Assembly (NCBI GenBank): GCA_948567375.1
Contig: OX419758.1
Location: 16,621,001-16,685,000, forward strand
DNA length: 64,000 nucleotides
Reading direction: 5' to 3'
Source of the DNA: Lunularia cruciata
Lineage: Eukaryota > Streptophyta > Marchantiopsida > Lunulariales > Lunulariaceae
Numbering within the stretch: position 1 is the first letter of the stretch; the number at the start of each line of letters is the position of its first letter. The notes beneath the pieces were generated by a model. It saw only the letters and a program-made list of their open reading frames with translations. It was not told the origin of the DNA and did no database searches. Below are positions 44,001 to 54,649 of this stretch, piece after piece. Both the position numbers and the translations under genes were made by a program.

Positions 44001-45989
44001 TGATTTTGACACAGTGCTTTCTGATGCCATGGATTGTCAAGGTGCTCTGAGCGTGACTGCTCCAGGGAACTGTCTGCTGATGTTGCTGGATTAGCCCCCG
44101 AGCGCTCAAGAAGTCTCTCCATCTTGAGAACTGGGATATGTCACCGGTGGTGCACTGGACCAGAAGTTGAACAGCCACTTCTGGAATTGGGAGGTCGTCC
44201 AATGCAGCAAGAGCAAAGAGAATTATCTTCGCTTCATGTGGCAAGTAGTCCACAGCCAGGGCCATGGAGACGGCTACATGTCTGGGGTACTGCTCTCCGA
44301 GCGCTGCAATCAAGCCTTCTTCATCGTCGTCCAGCAATCTCCGGAACTTCTTCTCCACCTCTAGCCACTCCTTAGTATCTGTCCCCGACCCCGGCCGACT
44401 GTTGACGGCCAACGACAAGCTGACCAAGGCCAGTGGATTAGCACCCGTTGCAATTATGATGGCATCGGCAACATCCTGCACAGCAAGAATGTGCATTGTA
44501 TCTGGATCCAGTAAGCCTCTACTCTTTCCATCATCGAATTCTAGTTTTGACCTTGCAGTCCAAACGAAATTAACGTGGTGGTATATCTTCAGCAGACGGT
44601 CATTTCATAACCAGATATTACAGATGGGAGATTCTCAAGACCCCCGACAAAGTGATCACGTGCACGCAAGCATTGAGTGAAAATGTGTGCAGACAGTAAG
44701 TGGTGTATATCAATCTAGTGTGCAATTGTTTATTCTCATTCGAATTATGCACATTTTGGAGATGAGTTTGTGAAAATACTGCTGCTGATTAATTAATGCA
44801 AGGGTTAATTATCCATGGGGCTTCTTGGGTTGCGCGAGCATAACACAGTTCATACCTGTATATGTGCTGGGATAAATTCGGGCAGATCAATGTGTTGGGC
44901 GAGAATTTTCCTGGCATCTTCGATTCGAAGGGGTGGCATTTTGAAGTTAACAGCATTCCCCCACTGCAATTCAAGTTCTGAGGTCACCAAATACTTGACT
45001 CGCCCACTCGGAACGAACAGATGGTGCAAAAGGTCGTAGTCCTCTACATCGTCTAGAATCACCAGGGCATCTTTATCCTCCATGTGATCAAGAAGCTTCT
45101 TGTGGATCCCAGTCTCGCTTAGTTGCTGACATTCCCCAGTGGTAAGCAAAAGATGCAGTGGATATTCCAAGATATGCAAGAGCTCCAGTTGCTTGGCTGT
45201 GATATCCACGCCTCCCCCACAAGCCAGGTAGAAAACTCCATCGGCAAAATGTGCCCCTTGCCCTGGATAGTACACCTGCTTATCTTGATAGTGCAGTGCC
45301 ACATGCCTCGCCAGACTCGATTTGCCTGTTCCTGGTCCGCCCTGGAGCACCATCACATGAGGTCCACTTCTCTGCTCTAACACCCCCCGCACTTCTAACA
45401 CCGATGCATTCATTGGGACGTACCGTTTGTCAGCATAGAAGGGCAATCGAGTCCGTTTGCGAGACTTCGAAGTTCGAGGTTCCAGGAGAGGCTTGACTTC
45501 ACTGGTTATTGTTCTCGTATCATGATGATCATCCCCATTACTCGTGGCCACCATAATGTCGCGGACTTCGACAGTTTCCTTCATTAGCAGGGGAAGATTC
45601 TCAAACATGTCGATCACTCTTTGGAAACTTAGAGCGAGCTCTTTCGGGAACTTGAAGCTAGTGGCTGCGAAACATTTCATGTAGCAGCTGCTGTGGAGCT
45701 TCCGAAGTCGGACTTCCTCCTCCCTCAGCTTCTTAGTCGCTGCTAAAAGGAGCGGAGCCACCAGGTTCTGCCCCTCTATTCCGAATTTTTTCAGCTGTGT
45801 TGTCCAGAGTGTGTGTTTGAAGCGGATAGTCTCCACCATGGAAGGGAAACTCTCAACCTCATCGCATCCCTCGTACAATCCAGATCCTAACTGCTCTGCT
45901 AAAAGGGAAGCTTTATTCACCAGTGCCACAAATTGTGTCTCATCTATAGCCACCGCTGCGTTCCGTGCCATTACAGAAGTTGACAGCAA
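41051..45989 (-). CDS. NB-ARC protein with armadillo and TPR repeats
   Basis: Four exons: 45989-44856, ~44523-43717, 43439-41560 and 41417-41051. GT-AG borders and phases 0, 0, 2 give 1395 residues; Met7 (45971) is an alternative start. The exon 2 acceptor is the least certain. Residues 1-200 are an unassigned helical N-terminus. The NB-ARC has P-loop GGPGTGKSS (217-225), Walker B ALVILDDV (308-315), a YLVTSE RNBS-B-like motif and a GxP-like GANPLAL (~405). In place of MHD there is TIHGIRKH. Exon 3 encodes twelve ~42-60-residue ARM repeats of the type AAWALANIA...FPGALEGLVRLL, then TPRs run across exons 3-4 (ALEDANKALELQP). The architecture suggests a STAND-type ATPase switch in signalling or immunity, with ARM/TPR replacing the LRR. 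No ligand or partner can be told. Confidence 0.88.
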
Positions 45990-46829
45990 CTACTAGTCCG
46001 AGAAATTTGATCTACTGACCAGATGCAGAAAAATAACGCAATGGTGCTGACTAATTGCAATAGCCTTGTAGACAAGGTTTCGGCAATATAGATCTACAAG
46101 TGCGGACAGTCAACTTACGAGTACTGCGAATGTCCCCTGGTACATTCAGATTGCTCAGTCACACCAATCCACACGATTGCCCTCTTCCAGAATTGCAAGT
46201 TCACTAGCAGTAGAATACTAGTGCAGGGCACATCCATTCAGTAGCTAATCCTTCTCGGGACGTAGAGGCAGTCCTTCGAAGTCCCGAGAGGTGCTTTTGG
46301 TTTCTGAGGAATGCTGATTAGTACTAGTCAAAGACGACTAAAAACCTGGATTGATCTGTATAGGATCTCTGTTTTCAGGTGCTGGTCAGCAGCTTGTGAA
46401 ATCCGAGAGGTGGAGGTGGGTTTGAAGGAGAAGGGGGAGAGGAATGGGTGGTATAGCTAGAGAGGTGAGCTCTCAGCAGCAGGAGATGGATGGATGGAAG
46501 ATGGGAAGCTGAGCTGGGGACAGCGATCTCAGGCTGTTGTAGACGGGTAAAGATCTTCAAGGTATGCCCAAAATAAGAGATTCAATGCTAAGCTCGACCA
46601 CAGAGCGAACGCGAGAGAGTCGTTTGCGCTTCGGTCTCCGAGCTGAGCGGTGTCACGGTATTTGCTGCCTCCGGTCAGCAGAACTGCATAGCGAGCATAC
46701 GTTGGTTCCACTATTGTACTCAATCCCATACAGCAACATACCGCGCAATGCCCCTACATTAGCAAGCAACTCAACAAAACTGGTTTGAACCCAAGGTTTA
46801 CTGTGCATGAATCCAACTAGTTCCTAACT

Positions 46830-47210
46830 TTACAAGTTCATACTGTCCACTCCTAGTATGGAGAATGTCGACATGATTTGCTCGTCGTGGCTGTCAGCCC
46901 CCTTGGAACTCGACGCAATTTTCGTCATCATAGATGATCGTGGCATGACTATTTTATCGTTTCCTGCAATTTGCAGGCAGCGTCCAGTAACTGCGCTCTG
47001 GCTTGCTACATAGACGCTGAGCTTTAGGGGAGGGCCTGATGATGCATGGTTCTCAGGGCAGGTCCAGCTATATCTTCTTAACCCGAGGAGAAGTCCACTA
47101 TTGTTTAGACATCTGGTTTTGAGGCATGCTCTGACGATCAGCATCGGAGTGGTCTGGACTCTGGAAAGAGTTACGGTAGTTGTTGCTGTGCCAGTGATGT
47201 AGGCTGACAC
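46830..47210 (-). CDS. Small hypothetical ORF, doubtful
   Basis: 126 codons on the minus strand starting MSAYITGTATTTVTLSRVQ. The Thr/Ser-rich, acid-poor start would suit a plastid transit peptide. No domain is visible and no intron linkage was found. It may be a real lineage-specific gene, a decayed one, or chance. Confidence 0.2.
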   Translation of the reverse strand: MSAYITGTATTTVTLSRVQTTPMLIVRACLKTRCLNNSGLLLGLRRYSWTCPENHASSGPPLKLSVYVASQSAVTGRCLQIAGNDKIVMPRSSMMTKIASSSKGADSHDEQIMSTFSILGVDSMNL

Positions 47211-48926
47211 TTGAGAACAGTTGGTTGGTGCGCTTGCGTTTTATTCCTTAGGGATTCTGTCGAGTTGATGTACCTGCGATTCTGATTTTCTCAAAAACTA
47301 CTCCATTCTTCGTGCCATGTTGTCCATACCCTATTTTATCCAGTAGAATTGGAAGTCAGGGCAGTTGTTACTTTGGGTCCTCTTTGTGTCGATAAATCCT
47401 TTCCCACGTTGGAAACAGAAAACAAGACCCGAGCAGCGCGCACCACCACCGGGAGTCAATCACACGCTTATCATAGAGTTTAATACCGGCATATCCTTGA
47501 ACAGTCGTTAACCCGGTCTGCCCGGTCTGAGGATCCTCTTAGTCTGAAGTGCGCTCATCACTGCCTCCAAGCTACCACCACTGCTACTGGTGTTGGCCAC
47601 ATCTGTTAAAAAAAAGGAATTAAATGCACTGATAATCAACTTTTCTTGCCACTAACGTTGAATTCACTTCAATTCTTTTATCTGGCTGACTTCAATTTGC
47701 TCCTCGAATTCTGAATCAGGTTTGTAGTACATATCCAATTTTCCTACGTTAGTTCCGTTGTAAAAGGAGCACGTAGACTCTGTGCTGAAGTCATGCCAGG
47801 ATTTGGAGGCCGCATGGAGAGGGCTTCAACTAGAACCTGACTTTGTGTCTAAAGTCTCCATGGCGGGAGTCAAGGACAAGACCACATACGGTGCCCACGT
47901 GATTCTCGTTTCCACTGCAGCAAACTTAGCTAGATCCCCATCAGAGGAAGGCGCATCTCGAACAGCTCAGAGCAATGTGTGAAACACCATTTGCCTCATG
48001 CTCTAGATTTCTGCCGGTTCAAAGTTAGAATGTTCTACCTGTTGCATCACCACGAATCGCAATCACAGCTCCCCACAGAACAGTGCAGATTTCTAGCTAG
48101 ATAGAGAGTAACATTGGCGAAATCTAATGCTATTCGATTTCGCCAATTTAAACTTGGGCATGCACATTTCTTGAGCGCAAGAAACTCCGAGATCCATTTT
48201 CTAACTAGTTTATCTATTTCAGAAAGATACTGAGTGATAACAAGGCCAGCTCATTGATATCGATCTTGATCCACCTTAGCTTCCTTCATCACACGTACAG
48301 GAACTCAGCGTGCCCAACACCTGGGGATAATGTAACCTCGTGTTCCACTTCATGTGTGACCTTATTATGCCTTCAGTTCCATCGGACTATGTTCTTTCTA
48401 TCACGATGCTGACCGTTCGGAGCCCTCAGCCTCGAGATTAGCACTACAACCAACAGCCTAGACCGTGGAGTTTGACCTTATCGTTATATATGGAAAGCTG
48501 GAGCTCAGAGTATAATAACGTTGCTGTGTGCTGATATTCGAGTCCTCATATGGTCCAATTGTTTTTGTGTCGAATAGAAGAATAGAATCTAGTGCTAATC
48601 ACACTTGAATCTTGGAGATCCATGCTAGACTTCCCGTAGAACAATCGCAGCGTCCTAGTTGTGTCTTCTTTCTCGCTGGCACCATTGCTGTAGACGTTGA
48701 CCTCTTAATGAATGGGAAAGGAAAGCACCGACGGCACCATACCATACATCGCCACGCGTATCTAGACATTTTCTGTTTCTCATTCCTCTTATGTGATTAC
48801 GGTACTATTCAACCTGATCGGATATATAGCTTAATCCAAGAATTAACGTATCAGACTGCTGTCTAGTGATGGTGCACTCTGGTAGGAAGTCAGAACGCTG
48901 ATGGAGAGTGACGTTTCCCATACTTA

Positions 48927-48961
48927 TGCCTGAAAAGCATCGTATACGATGCTTTTAGGCA
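48927..48961. repeat. 35-bp near-perfect palindrome
   Basis: TGCCTGAAAAGCATCGTA (48927-48944) is followed immediately by TACGATGCTTTTAGGCA. The halves pair completely except for one unpaired C, with no loop. Confidence 0.9.
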
Positions 48962-50040
48962 CTTGATCCTCTTGAGTACTTTCCTGTTTGAATACTTTCT
49001 TGTAAGCGAGCAACCGACCAGGATCCTGTACACCATGTGCATTGATGGCAACAACTGTGCATATGTAAGTCGTTATCTCCATCCCTCTCATCGATGACTT
49101 CGATTCAACACTTTATCGAAGGCCTAGATAGGATGAGGCAGTTGACATGAGCTTGACTATTGTTGATAAAGTACATTATGGTAGTCATTACCATCATGAA
49201 TGCACTTGTCCAAAAAATATCATTCTTGACAGTTTATTATGTCGTTTTTATGCTCGTACTCCTGACACTATGATACGCATTATTCAATTTGAAGCTGTCC
49301 CACAATCTTCGATGCAGACAAGGAATAGTTCCCTCAAAGGCTCTAAGTTCGAATTCCTCTCATCGACCACGGACATTAAGTCCTGCACAGTACGAGGTGA
49401 ATGACAAGAAAAGGGACAAAAGGACGATGAAACTGGATGTTGCTAAAGAGTTCAAATTAAACACAATCTCCTTTACAGGGTTTTATTATTCGACCTTAAA
49501 GTAGGAACATAACTAATGCTCAGAGTATCTCAGTGAGAGTCATTCAGCGAAATAAAAGCAGATTCTTGTCATCTAAATACCACCGGCCTTCAAAACCTTC
49601 GAACAGGTGGAACCTTCTGTGCACGTACGTCCAACACGCTAAGATGAGATAACATGGGGTTTGATTCCCCCAAGGCATCCTTCTCCGAATATCAAAGCAC
49701 AGCAATCGTAATGTCAAACCAATCAAACAAGCTTCACGATGCGACCCACTTGAGGTCCAAAGCTACGTTACTCATGGCGCTTTTCCCTGCCACTATATTT
49801 ATATTTTCACTGTTGTCCTTGATGTGATAAGCGTTATCTTTCTCTCTCATCGTGTGCGCAACCTAAATTGTGGTTACAAAACCTAACGGTGTTAGAGCCT
49901 GAAGACTGTCGTCTTAACGGACAACTCAACGGGGGTCAGTCAGCGAAAGTGAGTTCAGTTGAGGTGGATGCCAGCAGGGGGTTTCAATAGCAGATTTTAT
50001 GGAGATGTTCCAGAATTAAGTCTTTATCGTAAAAATTTAT

Positions 50041-50114
50041 GGAAGATCCTGTAGAGACCAAACTCACTAATTGAACTGGAAGATCCTGTAGAGACCAAAA
50101 TCACTAATTGAACG
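50041..50114. repeat. Two tandem 37-bp units
   Basis: GGAAGATCCTGTAGAGACCA... at 50041-50077 is repeated at 50078-50114 with one or two differences, implying a recent duplication. Confidence 0.95.
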
Positions 50115-50669
50115 AGACCATGGATCTGTAAGCGAGACATTGGATGAGAGTGACGAGAATGGATTGAATCCCCTAATTATACACTGACCTTGTTATACAA
50201 ACCGGAATAGTTTTACGGGATCACCACCGGTGCTCCTTAATTAATTAGGAGTTTCAAATACAGCATTCAGGGGTACCCGTATGGGTAACATGTATAACCT
50301 GAATGGATAGTAAAACCCATGATCAAAAAGTCATGTATGACCCATAGCAATAACCGTAAAAGTTATATGGGGATTTGAAATCATAACCCATAGAGTTTAC
50401 CCAGGATGGCACATTTCCAACATAGATCTGTATACCTTCATTTCACTGCCTGATTTTTAATTTTAATTCTTGCTAATGACATTCATTAACAGAGCTAAAA
50501 ATAATCCAATGTTGATGTACCAGAACCTAGAATCCATGAGCACGAGAATCTAGAATATAGTCTACACAAAGAGAGAGTTGAGCCACCTCCATTGCTATGA
50601 CTATCGAGTATCCTTAGAGAGGAGCACATGCACACCACTGATGAGAGTGGGTTAGCCTGTTATGAGAGA

Positions 50670-52440
50670 AGACTAGGAGAGAGAGGAGCATATTAGACTA
50701 GGAGAGTAACTTTTGAATGAGAGGGTAAGTAAGCTAGTTGACCATGAGAGAATACTTGCATAAAGGGAGGAGCAATTTTCGCTTGAGGAGCACCTTGTGT
50801 TTGAGAGACAAAGTAAACTAGCAGAGAGTGAAATGCATTTATGTATTGAGGAGAGTACTTTGAGCAAGTGGTTAGTAGAGTTAGTTAGAGTTATTTGGGG
50901 GAGAGAGAATGTGATGTGAGAGCTCAAGTGAAGAAATTCACTAAGTTGGAAGGACTCAAAAGAGATAGTAGGGCAAGAGCAAAGGGATATCGAGTTTAGA
51001 AGATATGGTATATGAGTTGAGGAGATATGGTATATGAGAGAGTTTTCCATTACTATGAAACTATTGGAGAAGACCTAGAAGGAAGTACATGAGGTGAGTA
51101 CTCAACTAGATACTCCTAGATGTAATGGTCCAAGGATAAGGGACCTAAAGAGAAACACAAAAAGAGAAACACACAGTTTCACACTCAATCTCCAATGCCC
51201 CAGAAGAGCACCTTGACTGTATTATACAACAAAGGAGATTTCCCCAAGGGAAGCTCCATCCTTGGATCAAACACATGGATTGGTGACAGTGCAACAATCT
51301 CTACCCTTAGATTAGTTGCATGCATGGGGTGACATGTTGGTTCTGATCCTATTTGGTTGGTCAAATCATCTTTGACCAATGGGAATCTTTAGGGAATCTC
51401 CAATCGCATGGGTGATATATTGTTGAAAAGATGTCAATGAGACAAACTGGGGTGGAAACTATACATATTTTTTAGGCCTAATTCATCCATTTAGGCCCCC
51501 AAAATTGGCCTTGAAGTTTCTAGGCTATTTTTGACTCCTCTCCTATTAGTAAAAGGCCTCTTTTGGTGACACCTCTATGTGATCTACCTAGCCCATCATA
51601 TATTATGTCCTTCCAGATGTTACCAAGCTAATTTCACCTCTCGATGATATATTTAGCTTTTGGTATTACAAATTCAGGCTTGTCCTATTAATTTTTGGTT
51701 CTTGCCCTATTAATAGAAGTACTCTTTTGGTGACACTTCTATTTGATCTACCTATCACAACATACATGATATCCTTCCAAATGTTACCAAGCCAATTTCA
51801 CCTCTAGCTAATATGTCTAGCTATTGGGATTACATTAGGGTAGCATATGAGGAAGCGTGTCAAGAGGCTAGAGAGTAGTTAGAGGCAAATATGTTGAGGT
51901 AGATATCTCCTTGGGGGTTTCTCCCAAAGAAGGTAGGGACTCAAACAGATCATGGTGATGTAGTAGGAGCTCAAAGAGATGTTAGGTCAGTTGATACGGG
52001 GACTTAGACCCCAAGCAAGGTTTTGCTTACACATATGGAGACTCGTACCCATAGTCTATTTAGAGATTCTGCCATAGAGAGAGCCCCCTACAACAACATC
52101 ACCTCAAACTTCAAGTTCTTTATCCGGAGTGCATCATGCTAGAGAAACTACTACTCCATCATATGGGAGAAATTGTCTTTACAAGCTACTCAATCCAATC
52201 AAACTTGGTTGACTCTTGTAGGTGGCCTAAGAGAGGAGCCTTATTTGCATTTGGGAGAGAATATTGTATCATGGAGACCTGGCACCAAGGATAATATTGC
52301 ATGGCCCCCAAGTTTCTGGAGTATGTACCATGAGTGCTTGTGGTTTCAGGAGCAAGAGACATCTTTGTGTGATGTGATACAAAGACTCCCTCGTTTGTTT
52401 GTGAGAGAAGATGAGTTTATCTTGATTATTCATTCCTAGT
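50670..52440 (+). pseudogene. Decayed coiled-coil ORF interrupted by an LTR
   Basis: The plus-strand translation of 50670-51060 gives Glu/Arg/Leu-rich fragments (for example VFERQSKLAESEMHL and IEESTLSKWLVELV) broken by stops. After the LTR, 51840-52439 continues with fragments and an 88-codon open end (52173-52439) containing GGLREEPYLHLGENIVSWRP. The family is not recognised. It may be a transposon gag-like protein similar in style to the coiled-coil unit at 58-62 kb. Confidence 0.4.
51121..51834 (-). repeat. Solo LTR with an internal 164-bp duplication
   Basis: On the minus strand it starts TGTAATCCCAATAGC (51834), has a second copy of that start, TGTAATACCAAAAGC, at 51670, and ends CCATTACA at 51121. 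It is homologous along its length to the 398-bp LTR at 57289-57686, including the AACATGTCACC, GGAGCTTCCCTTGG and GTGTGAAA-CTGTG blocks. Target duplication is unclear (CTAGA and TTAGG). Confidence 0.8.
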
Positions 52441-54640
52441 AACATTTTCCATATAGATTTGAGGAGGAAGATTCTAAGAATGAATAATCTAGATAAACTA
52501 ATCTTCTTCTACACAAGACCATTCATTATTGGGATCACTAACTTTTATGACAACTTGTATAATATTTTATGGAGTTCGAAACTCTCCCCGCCTAACCTTG
52601 AAAATTTGAAATTTTTTACAGAATTCCATGAGTGTCCACTTGAAACACCTAGAGTGTTCTGAACATCATAGATTCGACGATAGACAATTTGGTGACTTCC
52701 AACAACATCGGTGTCATACTATCTAAGTGTCTAAGACATGCTTGTCGATTCAATTTCATGAGAAGAGAAATTTACTCAGTCTCTACTATCGGAAGGAAGA
52801 TTATCGAAAAGTGTTCTCGAAAGCAAGAAAGGTACATCTATGCTTGAGACATTCGCTCCATGTCTTGAGCCTCTTCTAATAATTAGCGAGTGTTAGACCT
52901 TCGCATAGATCGAATATGGTATACACTGAATTTGAAGATTGAATCTTCCACTCGTGGGTTCTGACTCGAATACCGCGCAATAACATACCCATACAATCTC
53001 GAGATTACTCGAGAGAAAAATGTATAGCAGGGCGCCCTCTGCATCATTTGTGCTGACCTCCGCTTCCAAAGTCGTACATTTGAGCTATTTGGACTTCCAT
53101 TTAAATATTTTGATTCCATAGAGATGATTTGCGCGTCATGATCTCTGGATACGCTGTGTACGCGGACTTTGAGATAATGAATTTATTTTTAGTGATATTA
53201 TATAAATAGATCATGTCTGTAAATTAAGATGAATTGATAACGATCCAAAATCTAACTGGTGTAGTATACAAGATGATATATATAATGTGATCCTTGGTTC
53301 AATTTTGGCTCTTTATTTTTTTAACTCTTGTATACTTTTTAAATCTGTATAATACATGTAATCAAAACATAGTAAATAGGCTCGTAACAATAAAAATTTG
53401 TGAGGTAAGTGGAAACCTTATTATCTAGTTATTGATTTTATAAAGACAAACTAGGTAACTAATTGATGTGCATGAGATAAATTTATATAAAAAAGCCCTA
53501 CAGAAAAACCATTTAAGCGTAATATAATAATTTAATAATAGATCCGATCGAGATATTTAAATCATAAAATCTTCTTGAGGGAAATTTGTTGTGTCTTCTT
53601 TTGCAGTATCTTAATTAGTGACTTATAAGAAATGTGTATGTTTTTTTTTTTTTTGATCCCATTAGTAATAACCATTATTAGTAGGATGCTCCCTTTATCA
53701 TATCGGAGCGCTAGAGTTCATTTATTCCAGATTTTCTGAACTTTTGCTTAACTAGATAAAAAAACTTATTTCTCGCGGTTATTTCCAAATAAACTAAGGA
53801 GAACTTTTGGACATTTCTAATTACGATTTCCAAGTGCTGTTGGACATGATTAAAGAAGGAAATTCTAAGATTTCTAGAGAACAGAGTAGGTTTAGCTTGA
53901 TTAAGTTATAAGCGAGTTGCATTTTCATGAGTCTACATTTGAAATTACTAGTGAGAAGTGAGCTCTTAAAGATCTAGTGCTAATTGAACTTACATCGTCG
54001 GGTGAAATGCTGGTCGTATCTCTCGTGCGGTTTTGGTGCTGAGGTTGGTGGTGTCTTTCACCTATGATTTGGTTGCTCTGCTCTGGTGGTTCTCTCGGTC
54101 TGATATTAGTGTTGCGGTTGTAATACGGTCAACCTATCGTTGGTGGTTCTCTCGGTCTGGTATTAGTGTTGAGGTTGTATTACCTACAATTCATAGTTGT
54201 TTTATGGTCTGTTGTTCTGGTGGTTCTCTCGGTCTGATATTAGTGTTGCGGTTGTAATACGGTCAACCTATCGTTGGTTTTAAAGTTCGTAACTTCTGCT
54301 TGGTGGTCTTTGGGGATATTTTTGCTGGACTACTCGCTTATAAGCGTTCACCTTGGAAGGTCAGGCTCCTTTTGCTCTCTTTAAGCTATGCTCTTTTCTA
54401 GCCAAGTCTGTTGCTTCGTCAATGGGAAGATTGAGGCGAGGTTGCAACTCATGGTCGGTCTTTGGTGCCCAATCTTAGTACTTGTTTACAGCATGTCCGC
54501 GTGTTCCAAAGCCATCGGAAAGACCAGTGTTGCATCACCCATACTGAATTTGGCGCTCTTGATCGGAAACATTGATGGGACACTCATTTCTTCGAATTCC
54601 TGGAGTAACGTAGATACGATCTGATAATGAAAATATCGAA
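52441..54640. other. AT-rich region without a recognised gene
   Basis: Apart from the tandem repeat at 54085-54278 and a 14-17-base T run near 53640, no feature was recognised. ORFs are under 80 codons. Confidence 0.5.
54085..54278. repeat. Three-copy tandem repeat, ~58-bp unit
   Basis: GGTGGTTCTCTCGGTCTG begins units at 54085, 54142 and 54219. The first and third are nearly identical over 59 bases to CAACCTATCGTTGG, the second diverges after ~43 bases, and ~35 bases of other sequence lie before the third. Confidence 0.9.
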
Positions 54641-54649
54641 AATTGAGGT

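Larger units (their letters stand above)
45990..50660. other. Upstream region of the NB-ARC gene and intergenic DNA
   Basis: No conserved gene was recognised. A 9-bp-stem hairpin TCTCGGGAC/GTCCCGAGA lies at 46253-46289. The ORF at 47210-46830 (minus, 126 codons) starts with a Ser/Thr/Ala-rich stretch resembling a plastid transit peptide but has no match. The ORF at 47782-47982 is also unmatched. The promoter of the NB-ARC gene should lie between 45990 and about 46600, but no TATA box was assigned. Confidence 0.45.

Noticed and set aside
50280-50410. Recurrent GGGTAAC/ATAACCC-like words suggesting telomere-type sequence
   Set aside because: No regular repeat unit or array; only scattered short words.
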